NCBI RefSeq assembly: GCF_013337115.1
Contig: NZ_SGWE01000005.1
Span: 204,001-268,000, forward strand
Reading direction: 5' to 3'
From: Deinococcus sp. JMULE3
GTDB taxonomy: Bacteria; Deinococcota; Deinococci; Deinococcales; Deinococcaceae
DNA length: 64,000 nt
The notes below the pieces were generated by a model. The model saw nothing but the letters and a program-made list of their open reading frames with translations. It made no database searches and had not been told where the DNA came from. This document shows, piece after piece, positions 7,421 through 17,067 of the stretch. The position numbers were made by a program, and so were the translations under genes. Every line of letters begins with the position of its first letter. The stretch's first letter is position 1.

Positions 7421-8836
7421 GTGGCACGCAAAGCGACAACGGCAGACGGCAAACGCCAGAACGCGGCGAAGGTCAGTCCCAGGCCAACTTCGGACCTGAT
7501 CCGCTTCGAGGAAGCCAACGTGGCCCGCCTTGGCCTGATCAGTGTCCAGGAACGCATCCCAGAGTCGTTCGTCAGCTGGACGGTCGACTTTCATGTGGAT
7601 GGACGCCCCGCCCGGCTCACCTGCGACGCCGTCGCGAAGTACGGCGGCGTCCCTCACGGTCTGGACGGCGACGTGGCCACCGCCATCATCGACCTGTACG
7701 CCGAGGCGGGAAGCCCCGACGACGGGACCGTGCGCACCACCGCGTACCAGATCCTGCGGCGCGCCGGGCTCGACACGTCCGGGCGGTACTACCAGAGTCT
7801 GCTTCAGACCCTCTTTCGCCTGCGCACCACCACCTACACCGCTTCGGAAGCCTGGCGGGACCACGGCCGGGGCCACTGGACCACCGCGACGTTCAACTAC
7901 CTGTCGGAACTCGAATTCACCAGTGACGACGAGGCGACCGAACTCTCCAGCGGCAGCGTCCTGAAGATCCGCCTCGCGGAACCGATTGTCCGCTCCATCC
8001 GCGCGCGGTACACCAAGCCACTGGACCTGGATTTCCTGACGAGTCTCGAACGGCCCCAGACACGTGCGGTCTACCGCCTGCTCGACGCGCGCCGGTACGA
8101 TCCGGTCACGCCCGGCACGCTGCAACCGACCCTCAGTGTCAACATCATCGAGTGGGCCGAAGCCTGCAAGATCGTCGACCGGCGGAGCAACAAGATCCGC
8201 GCGACGCTGCAGGGCGCGCATGAGGAACTCATGCTGCGCGGCTACCTCGAAGACGTCACCTACGAAGGGCGGGGCCGCGCCCAGACGATCATCTACCGGT
8301 TCGTCGCGCTGGACACGCAGCCGGCCTCGCCGCTGATCGAGGCGCTGCGAACCTACCGCGTGTCGCTGCCCGTCGCGCAGAAACTCCTGACCGATTTTGG
8401 AGAGGCCCACGTGAGCGCCCGACTGCAGAAGTTCGAGGCGCTCATCGCCAGCGGCTACAAAGCCCGGAACCGCTCGGCGCTGCTCGTGGACGTCGTCCGT
8501 GACGATCAGGGCAAGTACACCGACGTGCCGCAGGTCGCGCCGCAGCGCCAGGCGCCTGCCCCGGCGTCATACATGCCGACGCTGGACGAAGTGGCCAGCG
8601 AAGACGGCAACCTCGAGGAGCGCGTCGAGGCCACGATGAAAACCGTGCAGTTCCTCCTGCGCGAGCGGATGTCCGTCAGCGAGTACGCGCTGCTGCGCCT
8701 CGCGCTGATCCTGGGCCGCCTGGATCACGCCCGCGTCACGCGGGAAGCGACGCGGGCCAAGCGGGAAGGGCAACTTGACGACTTCGTGACCGGGCTGCTC
8801 GACGCACTCCAGCACGTCCAGCTCGAAGCGAGCTGA
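7421..8836 (+). CDS. repA: Plasmid replication initiator RepA
   Basis: The 471-residue protein starts at a GTG with a strong AGGAGG five bases upstream. The N-terminal two thirds resemble the replication initiator protein A family of Deinococcus and Thermus plasmids. They contain winged-helix-like segments (TTAYQILRRAGLDTSGRYYQ; SLERPQTRAVYRLLDARRYD; EACKIVDRRSNKIRATLQGA). The C-terminal part is helical with low similarity to anything I know. It should bind the eleven iterons just upstream and open the origin, acting on the plasmid DNA in the cytoplasm. The gene lies 100 bp after the last iteron with no gene between, supporting autoregulation. No parA/parB partition genes are visible next to it. 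Confidence 0.85.
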   Translation: MARKATTADGKRQNAAKVSPRPTSDLIRFEEANVARLGLISVQERIPESFVSWTVDFHVDGRPARLTCDAVAKYGGVPHGLDGDVATAIIDLYAEAGSPDDGTVRTTAYQILRRAGLDTSGRYYQSLLQTLFRLRTTTYTASEAWRDHGRGHWTTATFNYLSELEFTSDDEATELSSGSVLKIRLAEPIVRSIRARYTKPLDLDFLTSLERPQTRAVYRLLDARRYDPVTPGTLQPTLSVNIIEWAEACKIVDRRSNKIRATLQGAHEELMLRGYLEDVTYEGRGRAQTIIYRFVALDTQPASPLIEALRTYRVSLPVAQKLLTDFGEAHVSARLQKFEALIASGYKARNRSALLVDVVRDDQGKYTDVPQVAPQRQAPAPASYMPTLDEVASEDGNLEERVEATMKTVQFLLRERMSVSEYALLRLALILGRLDHARVTREATRAKREGQLDDFVTGLLDALQHVQLEAS

Positions 8837-8853
8837 GAGGCGGCCGAGACGGT

Positions 8854-8893
8854 CCAGTCGGCGCTCTGATGGCGCCGTGGTCAACCCGACTGG
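8854..8893. terminator. Inverted repeat after repA (possible terminator)
   Basis: CCAGTCGG at 8854-8861 pairs with CCGACTGG at 8886-8893, and GCGC pairs lie inside. There is no T-run, so it could be a factor-assisted terminator or simply a cruciform. It lies 17 bases after the repA stop. Confidence 0.35.
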
Positions 8894-8979
8894 TCTCCGG
8901 TCGCACCTCGCGAAGATCTGGCCAGCACCCGTCAACGGGGATCATGGGCCGCGCTATGGACGCGTGATGCTCCTGCGTA

Positions 8980-9849
8980 TCACCGCGTGGGGGAGGACGT
9001 CCGGTTGATCTCTCCAGCCCGGTCGGTCACGTCCACCTGGAGGTCCACCGGTGCGCCCGGCGTGAACGTGAGAACGGCCTGGACGTCCGGGTACCGCTCC
9101 TGATCCTGCACCCGGTACCGGCCCTGTGCGAGCTTGTCGACCCGGATGGCGGCCCGCTCGATCTCCCGGCGTTCGAGCAGGGGTTCCTCGGCATATACGA
9201 AGGTCGGCTGCGCGTCGAGCCGCGCGAGGTACGCGTCGTCTCCCACGAAGTACTCCAGAGCGAGCGCGGCGCGGAACGCGGCGGCCGTCCATCCCGTCTG
9301 GGCGCACAGGCGGCCCGGCTGCGGCTGGCCACAGGGTCGGATGGCCCGCTGGATCTCACTCAGGCTCAGGTCCCCGCTGATCAGCAGGGCGTACAGCATC
9401 TGCCGGGCGAAGCCGTCCGCCGTCTGCCGCACGTACGGACGCATGCCGTCGAGACCGGTGCCACTCGCGCCGAATTTACCGGTTTCGGGATGCTGCATCG
9501 TCAGGCGAACCGCGGGGCCGTTGGAGGTGACGGTCAGCTCGGCCGGGACGTCCCGTGCCCGCAGGGTCGCGCTCAGGTCGGTATCAGGGTTGCCGGTGGA
9601 CACGGCGCTGAACCCGGCCGCTTCGAGTCGCGCGACCACCTGACGGAAGTGGTCCGTGAGATTGGGACTGTCGTCGACATAGCAGGTGGCGTAGCGGTAG
9701 TCGCTGCTGCCGCCCTGGCAGGGTGTCCAGTACAGGTCCGGTACGTCGAGCAGGGCAGATTGGACCGTCTGGAAGGTCACGTCGGGGGCCGCGTCAGACA
9801 TGGGTCGGCAGGCCGTGAGGAGGCAGAGCAGCACGAGGGGAAGTCGCAT
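8980..9849 (-). CDS. Predicted lipoprotein of unknown function
   Basis: The 289-residue product begins MRLPLVLLCLLTACRPM, a short signal peptide with a clear lipobox (LLTAC). Signal peptidase II should cut before Cys14 and the protein should be membrane-anchored outside the cytoplasm. The mature part has two extra Cys pairs (WTPCQGGSSDYRYATCYVDD and IRPCGQPQPGRLCAQTGW) that could form disulfides. It contains a segment like that of secreted substrate-binding or sensor lipoproteins but no motif I can name. The region upstream has no obvious ribosome site. It stands alone between repA and a decayed gene, both on different footing, so context gives no role. Confidence 0.7.
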   Translation of the reverse strand: MRLPLVLLCLLTACRPMSDAAPDVTFQTVQSALLDVPDLYWTPCQGGSSDYRYATCYVDDSPNLTDHFRQVVARLEAAGFSAVSTGNPDTDLSATLRARDVPAELTVTSNGPAVRLTMQHPETGKFGASGTGLDGMRPYVRQTADGFARQMLYALLISGDLSLSEIQRAIRPCGQPQPGRLCAQTGWTAAAFRAALALEYFVGDDAYLARLDAQPTFVYAEEPLLERREIERAAIRVDKLAQGRYRVQDQERYPDVQAVLTFTPGAPVDLQVDVTDRAGEINRTSSPTR

Positions 9850-9882
9850 GGCACCGTCCAGGGGAAACGAGGGGTCTGGGCA

Positions 9883-10705
9883 TCACGAGGCCCGGGGCGT
9901 AGCGGAAGAGCGGGCAGCCAGGTACAGCGCGTCGGCTGTCGGGTGCGCGGCGCACCACGGATCGAGCAGGCGGCCAGGATTGGTGAGTCGGTCGCGGTTC
10001 TCGGACACGGCCGTTAGGAGAAGGGAGAGGTGCGGTCGGGCGAATCGCGCCTCGACGCGCGTGTCCATCGCCTTGATAACCGGCATGCTGGAGGGACGGA
10101 CGGCCATGGTCCAGGTGCTCCTGTGTGAGGCGACCCGTGATGAACTGGCTGAGGGCGCTCAGGCGCCCCTGGAGGATCACGGCGGTCTGCGCGCGCTGCC
10201 CCTGTCGCCGCAGGTGCGGCGTCGCCTGTGCCAGCAGGAGGTCGTCCGCCACGGTGGACTCTACGGTCTGCCAGGGAGACAGGAGTGACGAGTTGGTCAT
10301 GGCCCGCTTGAGGGTACCCTGGCCGGGCGCCGGGTCCAGCCTCGAGCGCACGGTTCTGAGCAGCGACATGGTCGTGTAGACACCAGGTCGTCCGTTCTGG
10401 TCCTGCGTGCCGTTCCGCGCGGGGGCATTGCGGACGGGACCTGGGCCCTGCAGGTCTGCCAGCGCCTGGAGCAGGGTGGGGAGGCCGTGACCTGCACCGA
10501 CGTCCAGCGACGCCGTCGTTTCACGGGTGTCGTTGCAGAGGCGCCGCCAGGTGGCGCCCGCGTCGCTGCCGCTCTGAGCGTCGTTGCGGTTGAATTCGCC
10601 TCTTGGCCCGGCGCTGCCGTTCCGTCCGGACGTGCGGGCGGAGTGACCGGTCATGGTGGTCAGCCGGTCCACGTCACGGGTCACGACGGCGGCAGCCTGC
10701 AACAT
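9883..10705 (-). pseudogene. Hypothetical protein, probably frameshifted near 10115
   Basis: From an ATG at 10705 (MLQAAAVVTRDVDRLTTMTG) the minus strand reads a plausible hydrophilic protein to about LSALSQFITGRLTQEHLD. The more protein-like reading then continues one frame over as MAVRPSSMPVIKAMDTRVEA to a stop at 9883. Joined, it would be about 274 residues. Two overlapping genes are an alternative, because an ATG occurs exactly at the switch. I recognise neither half. The downstream neighbour in the same orientation is the lipoprotein gene and the upstream one is the McrC-like gene. Confidence 0.35.
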
Positions 10706-10839
10706 CGTGAACTCACTGCGGTGCGGGGAATCTGTGGGCGGGTGTGCCCCTTCGCCGTTCAGCGTCCTGACCGGCGTGCCGGCGCGCGGCAGCCGGAACC
10801 GATGACACCGCCGCAGTGATCGGGGGACTCGGCCAGGCG

Positions 10840-12498
10840 TCATGGGACGGGGGCGTCCGAGTCGTGTCCGGTCACGGCCTGTGAAGGCGGCAGGGCGAGG
10901 TGAGTCGCGAACAGGTGGCGCAGCCGTGCGTTCAGGCTGTCGGTCGCGCCGGGCCGCGCGGAAATGGCGTGGATGTTCGGCCCGTACGCGTGGTCCTGAC
11001 CGGGGTAGAGGATCGCCGCCAGGGTCACGCCCCGTCGACCGGCCGGGTCCCTGATGGCGTCCCGGTACGAGTGCATCTTGTCGATGTCGGTCTTGTTCGG
11101 GTTGCCTGAGGGGGGCGTCCCGGACGACTCAGGAGGGGCGTCGTCGCTGCCGAGTTTGTATTTCGGATCGAGGATCCACAGTTCATCCGGACGTCCCGGG
11201 CCGCGGAGTTCGATGACCAGGTCTGGCCGCTGTGAGAAGCTGACGGACTGCCATCCGGCGCCGCTTTGCCGGAAGGTCCGCTCACTGGCCAGGGTGACGG
11301 TGCAGCCGGTGCGGGGATGCTCAAAGGTCAGGATTGGCTGGCCGTCCGGGAGGACGCGCAGCAGCAGCGTGCCGGGATGGGGGACGGCGATGCGCTCGTT
11401 CCGGAGGGTGAATCCCGCTTCGGTGCAGGTGTCGGTGAGGGCGCGGATCACGTGCAGTGCGCCCCAGGTCTGGTAGAGGCTGGGCGTGTTGCCGAGGGGT
11501 TCGAGCAGGCGGTCGTCGTCGAGGGTGACGCGCAGGGACCGTTGGAGTTCCAGCAGGATCTCCAGCGCGGCGCGGTACTCGGGCCTACGCAGGAGCACCA
11601 TGGTGAGCCGCCTGGGCGCGCCACTCAGATCCCGGACGTCCCGGAGAAACGAGGCGGCGCGGAGGGCCGAATTCAGCGTGACGTGGAGGTCATGCACCGG
11701 TGGGCCGAGACGGGGGTCGCGGGCGGCGAGCTGTGCCAGAGTGCGGAGCCGGTGGAGGACGAGGTGGGCGCAGGCCCGGACGACGCGGTTCTCGTACACG
11801 TCAACGGTCGGCTGGACACGTTCGTCAGGAAATCGCGGCGCATGCCCGCCGGTGTGAGCCGAGGACCGGCTGAGTGCCTGGACGAGTGCCGCGGGGCGGG
11901 GCCGTTTCAGGAGTTCACGCCGGACCATCACGCCGGAGGACTGCAGGATCTCGTGCGGTGAGCGGGCGATCACGGGGAGGAGCGCGGCGAGTCCCGGCCG
12001 GTCGGGCGTGCCGTGGACGGCCCGTCTCAGGCGAGCCAGTTCCTCCTGCAGGGTGGCGGGCTTGAGCTCGGAGAGCTGGATACCGGCGAGGCCGCCGGCG
12101 CGTTTGAGGCTGATGGCCACGTCCGCCGGGAGGTGCACATGCAGGTCATCGAGCATCGCGTCGAATCCGCCCGGCGGAAGTTTCCGGGCGTGCACCGTCA
12201 CGGTGGCGGTGTGCCGGCTCCCCTCGACCGTGACGTGGAGGCGGTAGTGGCCTGGGCCAGACCGGGGCCAATCGACGGTGGTGCGGACCTGGCCGTTCAG
12301 GCGCCTGAGCGTGACCGGGCAGGGGAGACCGTTGCGGGTGACGGTCATGGCCTCCCATGAGCCGGGCGCGTCCAGCGTGAGGTACGCCGCGTCCCACTCC
12401 GCCGGGCCGGAGGCGGGGAGACCGGCGGTGGTGAACCATCTCAAGGCGAGCGCCCCGTTGCGCTCGCCTGTGGCGTCAGTGGAAGCTGATGAAACCAT
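10840..12498 (-). CDS. McrC-like nuclease subunit (DUF2357 plus PD-(D/E)XK domain)
   Basis: The 552-residue protein pairs with the AAA+ gene just upstream and overlaps it by 23 bases, so the two are translationally coupled. Its first 250 residues match the DUF2357 type of region found in McrC-like partners. A helical middle follows (VVRACAHLVLHRLRTLAQLA). Residues about 425-450 read PDLVIELRG, then LWILDPKYKLG, the Asp-x(n)-Asp-x-Lys core of a PD-(D/E)XK nuclease. In McrBC-type systems this subunit cuts DNA when the GTPase or ATPase partner has recognised a modified base and translocated. The function is inferred from domain layout and gene pairing. Its own recognition specificity cannot be read. 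Confidence 0.75.
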   Translation of the reverse strand: MVSSASTDATGERNGALALRWFTTAGLPASGPAEWDAAYLTLDAPGSWEAMTVTRNGLPCPVTLRRLNGQVRTTVDWPRSGPGHYRLHVTVEGSRHTATVTVHARKLPPGGFDAMLDDLHVHLPADVAISLKRAGGLAGIQLSELKPATLQEELARLRRAVHGTPDRPGLAALLPVIARSPHEILQSSGVMVRRELLKRPRPAALVQALSRSSAHTGGHAPRFPDERVQPTVDVYENRVVRACAHLVLHRLRTLAQLAARDPRLGPPVHDLHVTLNSALRAASFLRDVRDLSGAPRRLTMVLLRRPEYRAALEILLELQRSLRVTLDDDRLLEPLGNTPSLYQTWGALHVIRALTDTCTEAGFTLRNERIAVPHPGTLLLRVLPDGQPILTFEHPRTGCTVTLASERTFRQSGAGWQSVSFSQRPDLVIELRGPGRPDELWILDPKYKLGSDDAPPESSGTPPSGNPNKTDIDKMHSYRDAIRDPAGRRGVTLAAILYPGQDHAYGPNIHAISARPGATDSLNARLRHLFATHLALPPSQAVTGHDSDAPVP

Positions 12499-15400
12499 GT
12501 CGTGTGCCCTCGTCGCGCATCCGGCCGGCCTTGGCGTGGCTGAGCGGCAGCGTTCCCTCCACCAGGGTCAGGAACTCGCTCAGCGTGCCGAGCAGCCTCG
12601 CGTCCGTCCCCCGGAGTTTCGGCAGGACCTTCTGCAGCACGGCGTCGTCCAGGGCGTCCAGCGGGTCCAGGCCCAGCTGCCGCGCCGCCGCCTGGTACTC
12701 CGTGAGCTCGTCCACGATCCGGAACGCGAACGGCGCGACCGGGTGGATGACGTCCCAGATGGACAGGATCAGGTCCGCCTGAGCATTGCCGGTCAGGTGG
12801 GTGGCCAGGTCGTCCCGGTTGACGCTGAGTTCGATCAGCTGCGCGCGGTCGTAGACCTTGTCGGCGAAGTCATAGGTGGTTTCATCCACGTTCACCGTGC
12901 CGGTCACAGTCACGTTCGGTCCGAGGACGACGGTCAGATCGGGTCCGAGCGTCAGCGTGGTTTCCCGGTCCGGATGACGGGCGCGGAACTCCATCCGGGA
13001 GAGGAACTGCGCGAAGTAGTACTCGACGCGCGCGAGATTCATCTCGTCGAGGATGAGGTGGTACGGGCGGGGCGGGCGGCCGCCCGCGCGGGCGGCGCGG
13101 TATTCTTCGGCGGCTTCAAGCAGGAACCGGCTGAACGCGGTGTGGTGGTAGTGGCCGCCGTCGAGCGGGCTGTAGAACCCGAGCAGGTCCTCGTTGCTCG
13201 TCCAGTTCGGCGCGACCGGGAACACGCCGACCCTCGCGCCGGACGCCTCGGCGTACGCCTCGGCCAGCCACGTCTTCCCGGTGCCGCTGACGCCGGAGAG
13301 GATAACGAACCCGCGGGTCTGCAGGGCGAGGTGGTAGCGGCGCAGCGTTCTCCGATCGATTTTCAGGCCGGTCTGCTCGATGCCCGCCTGAATCTCACCG
13401 AACGACCTCGGCTCAAACGGGGCGTCATGACTCGGCTGGGCGGCGTCTGAGCCGTCCCGGGTCCGCGTGACGCGGTCGAAGAGGGCCGGGCTGACCTCGA
13501 ACAGGTACCCGAGCTGGACGGTCCCGTTCTTATCGAATGGGCCGTGCTGAGCCGTGCGCCATTCGGGCTCGAGACTGCTGATCGGCACCGGTTGAGGCAG
13601 TGGTCGGTAGTCGGTGGTCGCGAGGTACCCGAAGCGCTTCGAAGGAATGCTGGCGGATTGACGTTCGTCGTTCACTTCGACAGGTGGGGCGCTCACGGTG
13701 CTGACCGCGCGGATGGTCTGACCGGCGTAATGCAGGATCCGGTCACCGGGTTTCAGGCGGGCGACGTTCTCGTGATGCTGGACGGTTCGGTTCGTTTCCT
13801 GGCTGGCCCATACGTACCCACCAGCGCATTCTTCGTCGTAGGTCCGGCCTTGATTCACCCACCAGTGCCCGGTGCGGGAGGCGCGGGTGTACAGGAACCA
13901 GTCCAGTTCCGGGAAGGTGTCCGCGCCGACCCGCTCGAGCAGGGCCGCGGCTGAATCCTGCATCGCTGCCGGTGTGGACACGTCATACCCGAGGGCCTTC
14001 AGCGCGTCGCGGGATGGGCGGTTGTTCAGCGCCACGGCGTCCGGATGGACGAGCATGGTCATCCCCGTCGCGCTGTTCGGGCCGAAGCCGGGCACAGCCT
14101 CGATCTGCTGGACTTTCTCGAGAGGGGAGAGCGCGTCGTTGCCGAGGATGTGGAGTGCCTGACGGACGAGACGCTGCTTCTCGTCGTCGCTGAGGTTGAG
14201 CTGCGCGCCGTAAACCGTGGTGGCGCTGCCCCAGCAGTAGTTTCCCCAGAGCGACAGTCGTTCTTCCCGGAGCGCGTCGGTCAACTCGGCGGCGCGGTCC
14301 GCACCGAGGACATCCGAGTACACCGTTCCCCTGACACTGACGCCGTCCAGGGTGGCATCCGACTCGAACTGCCAGACGTCCCGGTTGAACTCGGTGAGCG
14401 TTACCGCGTCCGCATCCCGCAGGCGCGCGCTGACCTGCGCGGCCCGGGTCAGGCGGACTTCGCACCGGAACGCCTGAACTGGATCGGCGCGGAACGCCTC
14501 GTATTCGGCGCGGAGCGGGTCTGCCGGCTGCACGTCGGCGCTGCGGGGACCGCCGGGGTATTGACTGCTGATCAGGTACAGGGCGCCCTGCAGATCGAGC
14601 ATGTCGCGCAGTGGCACGCCCGCCGCCTGGAAAGCGGGCAGCAGCGTGGCGCATCGACGCACGTAGTCGTGGAGGAGGTGACCCGTGGACTGGCGGTCGA
14701 GGGGCTGGCCGCCGTACAGCCACTCCACAGCCTGACCCCCGAAGGTCGGGCGGTAAAAAGGGTGGTGTTCCGGCTGAGCGAGGAACAGGAAGTAACTCGC
14801 GATGCTGGCCCGGGTACCTTGCCCGGAAATGGGCTTCCGGTCTGCATCCGGCAGCGTGTCTGCCAGAGGTGTCAGGGTGGTCCAGAACGCATTGACGTCG
14901 TCCGGATTCACCGGATCACGCCGCAGGGTGGCCAGGGCATCCCTGAACGCCGCGTGGCCACGGTTCACGAGGGCGTTCAGGCCGCCGGCCGTGCGCCAGC
15001 TCAGCATGTTCAGGTTGTTGCCGGGTTGCACGTTGACTTTGGTGGGACCCGCGCCGCTCAGGGTGGCATGCAGACGTTCCTCGCTGTCGCGCGCGCCGCT
15101 GAGCTTGTAAGCCCGCTCGTTCTGTTCCAGATTCTGCTCCTGAGTGTTCAGCCAGACGGCGGTGGCGGCGAGACGTCCGGCATGCAGGATCGGACCATTC
15201 GAGCTGTTGGCGTGCGGCGACAATGAACCTGTCCGTCCATGCCGTTGCTGCCAAGCGCCGTACGTCTCCTCGCGGCCGTCTGAGAGCGTGCGGACCCACC
15301 CGGAAGACGCTGGCGTCGAGGAATGCAGAATAACGACAGTCGCGTCGGTCGCGATGGAGAAGAGCGTGTCTTCCGCAAATTCAAGCGTGCCTGTAACGGC

Positions 15401-15595
15401 GGCTGCCACCAGCTGGCCCTGAGCAAGCAGTTGGTCTTTCAGTGCCTGCTGCTTAGGGCGGAGGGTGCTGGCGGACGCAGCGCGCGCCTGGCTGCCTTTC
15501 AAGACCAGAAAGCCTCCCTTCACGGGCTGCCCGGTGGCCTGTATGCCCTGCGCGCGGAGGTAAAACAAAGCGGGCGTGGAAGAGGACGGTGTCAT
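12476..15595 (-). CDS. McrB-like AAA+ motor with DUF4357-like and EVE-like domains
   Basis: The product is about 1039 residues and is the DNA-sensing and motor half of a modification-dependent (type IV-like) restriction system. Near residues 5-90 a DUF4357-like segment occurs (GGFLVLKGSQARAASASTLR ... LEFAEDTLFSIATDATVVIL). Residues about 570-660 look like an EVE/PUA-like reader (GHWWVNQGRTYDEECAGGYV; ENVARLKPGDRILHYAGQTI), a fold that binds modified bases. The AAA+ core has Walker A GVSGTGKTWLAEAY (about 768), Walker B YHLILDEMNLARVEYYF and the McrB-type GTVNVDE. I start at the ATG before TPSSSTPALFYLRAQG because the DUF4357-like homology begins there. An upstream ATG at 15760 is possible, and neither has a clear ribosome site. 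The nuclease partner overlaps downstream. Confidence 0.8.
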   Translation of the reverse strand: MTPSSSTPALFYLRAQGIQATGQPVKGGFLVLKGSQARAASASTLRPKQQALKDQLLAQGQLVAAAVTGTLEFAEDTLFSIATDATVVILHSSTPASSGWVRTLSDGREETYGAWQQRHGRTGSLSPHANSSNGPILHAGRLAATAVWLNTQEQNLEQNERAYKLSGARDSEERLHATLSGAGPTKVNVQPGNNLNMLSWRTAGGLNALVNRGHAAFRDALATLRRDPVNPDDVNAFWTTLTPLADTLPDADRKPISGQGTRASIASYFLFLAQPEHHPFYRPTFGGQAVEWLYGGQPLDRQSTGHLLHDYVRRCATLLPAFQAAGVPLRDMLDLQGALYLISSQYPGGPRSADVQPADPLRAEYEAFRADPVQAFRCEVRLTRAAQVSARLRDADAVTLTEFNRDVWQFESDATLDGVSVRGTVYSDVLGADRAAELTDALREERLSLWGNYCWGSATTVYGAQLNLSDDEKQRLVRQALHILGNDALSPLEKVQQIEAVPGFGPNSATGMTMLVHPDAVALNNRPSRDALKALGYDVSTPAAMQDSAAALLERVGADTFPELDWFLYTRASRTGHWWVNQGRTYDEECAGGYVWASQETNRTVQHHENVARLKPGDRILHYAGQTIRAVSTVSAPPVEVNDERQSASIPSKRFGYLATTDYRPLPQPVPISSLEPEWRTAQHGPFDKNGTVQLGYLFEVSPALFDRVTRTRDGSDAAQPSHDAPFEPRSFGEIQAGIEQTGLKIDRRTLRRYHLALQTRGFVILSGVSGTGKTWLAEAYAEASGARVGVFPVAPNWTSNEDLLGFYSPLDGGHYHHTAFSRFLLEAAEEYRAARAGGRPPRPYHLILDEMNLARVEYYFAQFLSRMEFRARHPDRETTLTLGPDLTVVLGPNVTVTGTVNVDETTYDFADKVYDRAQLIELSVNRDDLATHLTGNAQADLILSIWDVIHPVAPFAFRIVDELTEYQAAARQLGLDPLDALDDAVLQKVLPKLRGTDARLLGTLSEFLTLVEGTLPLSHAKAGRMRDEGTRHGFISFH

Positions 15596-15833
15596 GATTG
15601 CATTAGAAAGGAATGCACCGTCAACCAGTGACGCACGTGCTGGAGCAGCGGGCAGCAGACGATAGCCGTGGGACTGCAACGGGACAAGTGGCGCAGAAGA
15701 CCTCGTCATCTGCCAGACGACTGATGAGGCGGGTACCCCTGTAAGGCCCCGCTTGACCACGCTCAGCCGTACAGCGCCCGCCCCCGTCCGTGGGCGTCGG
15801 CGATGTGGGCCCGCAGTTCGGGGGGGCTGAGGC

Positions 15834-16051
15834 TTTTACAACGCCGAAAGACCGCATTCCTCACTGGGCTACCGAACCCCTGACGATTTTGCTCAGCAGG
15901 CCAGGGGGCGGCCTGCCGCCCCCCTTTGCGGACAGGGCACCGCAAATGTGGACGTCAGACCGTCCCCTGGGTAAGCAGAAAGAGCCCATGTTGTACCCTG
16001 CTCTTGAGCCGAGTCTCTACTCGAAACTGTCCAAACTTTGGGGCCAGCCCA
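15834..16051 (+). mobile_element. Remnant of a second IS3 copy (3' end only)
   Basis: It carries the last 45 or so codons of the same IS3 OrfB (FYNAERPHSSLGYRTPDDFA) plus the same terminal repeat ending CCAGCCCA at 16051. It is in the opposite orientation to the complete copy at 4031-5338 and nearly identical to it. Everything upstream of the Phe-Tyr-Asn codons is missing, and the sequence changes abruptly at about 15834. The outer end abuts an IS5-like transposase fragment, showing that this copy had inserted into that gene. Confidence 0.85.
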
Positions 16052-16286
16052 ACATGGCCACTCGATCACACCGCACAAGGTGTCGCGGACCAGACCGCTG
16101 ACTCCCGAAGAGCGTCAGGAGAACCGGGCGCTGGCGTCAACCCGCCTGCGGGTTGAGCACGTCATTCGCCGCTTGAAGATCTTTCGTGTGCTGAAGGACG
16201 TGTACCGGCACCGACGGCGGCGCTTTTCCTTGCGGGTCAATCTCATTGCGGCCGTGTGCAATCGCTCCATTGCTGGCACGGCGTGA
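16052..16286 (+). pseudogene. IS5-family transposase C-terminal remnant
   Basis: Directly after the IS3 end the plus strand reads LTPEERQENRALASTRLRVE, HVIRRLKIFRVLKDVYRHRR and RFSLRVNLIAAVCNRSIAG, then stops. This is the conserved C-terminal end of IS5-type (DDE_Tnp_4, IS427-like) transposases, including the VEH-RRLK catalytic Glu region. The N-terminal two thirds are absent, cut off by the IS3 insertion. It has no function now, but it records a nested insertion history. Confidence 0.8.
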
Positions 16287-16517
16287 CTTTCGCAGGAGGT
16301 CTAATCTCAAGCCCCGCACGATCAGCACCTGTGCTTCACGCAGCAGCGCCCGGTACGCTTCCCAAAGATCTGCGCCTGCACACGCCCCTTGGCGCCTTCG
16401 AGAACGTAGAATACGAGGCTTTTTGGCCGCTGCAACGCGCGGGACTGGAGTTGAATAGCTTGTTTTAGCTAGTCCAAGTCTCGCATTCCGGCGTTCGATG
16501 CTGTCCTGCGGGCCTTC
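16287..16517. other. Intergenic stretch with no convincing gene
   Basis: The segment between the IS5 remnant and the immunity gene holds a short reading (LRLHTPLGAFENVEYEAFWP) that faintly resembles the tail of an IS3-type OrfB, then a TAG-containing AT-richer spacer. Nothing else is supportable. Confidence 0.3.
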
Positions 16518-17048
16518 TCACACCGGCTCAAGCTGGTAATCAAGCAGGTCTGCCTCGTCGGTGGGGGCGAGAAATTTCTCAATGGCGACCAGTTTGGCTC
16601 GGCTGAAGGAGAATTCCTCACCGTCAAAGTGCTCTATGCCCCCATCGGGATCAGAGTGATAGACGGAGAAGATGCGGTACCGACCCGCAAAGTTCTTGTA
16701 CAAAAACACCTCGGCGTACGAGTCCGAACCGAGGTCGTTCGACCCGGTGTACGCCGCGTAGACCGCCTCGTCGCCTGCCAGGTACTGCTCAATCTTGAAG
16801 AGCGGGCGCTCGGTGGTAGCTGCCAGATACTCCTTGGCCTCTTCCAGCCAGCCGGCCGAAACCTTCCTCGGTCGCGTGATTGACGGTACCGCCTCAAAGG
16901 CGAAGAACTCGCGGACGAACGCCGCGACAGCCGCCTCGTACTTCGCGCTGTCGAGTTCACGGTAGGCCAGTTCCCAGCAGGCGAACTCCTTGTCCAGAAA
17001 CTTCTGGATAAACCGGGTGGCGTCCTGTTCTACGGTGCGCTTGTCCAT
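16518..17048 (-). CDS. Putative immunity protein for the DUF4157 toxin
   Basis: The gene begins 19 bases after the toxin gene ends, in the same orientation, with a good site (GGGGAGA) before ATG. The 176-residue product is acidic and soluble (rich in Asp and Glu) and lacks a signal peptide. Both traits fit a cytoplasmic inhibitor of a basic nuclease. The last half has an NTF2-like feel (YAEVFLYKNFAGRYRIFSVY; DGEEFSFSRAKLVAIEKFLA). The immunity role is inferred from position and charge rather than from a recognised family. Other possibilities are a chaperone or adaptor for toxin loading. Confidence 0.55.
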   Translation of the reverse strand: MDKRTVEQDATRFIQKFLDKEFACWELAYRELDSAKYEAAVAAFVREFFAFEAVPSITRPRKVSAGWLEEAKEYLAATTERPLFKIEQYLAGDEAVYAAYTGSNDLGSDSYAEVFLYKNFAGRYRIFSVYHSDPDGGIEHFDGEEFSFSRAKLVAIEKFLAPTDEADLLDYQLEPV

Positions 17049-17067
17049 GTCCTATTCTCCCCAGTTC

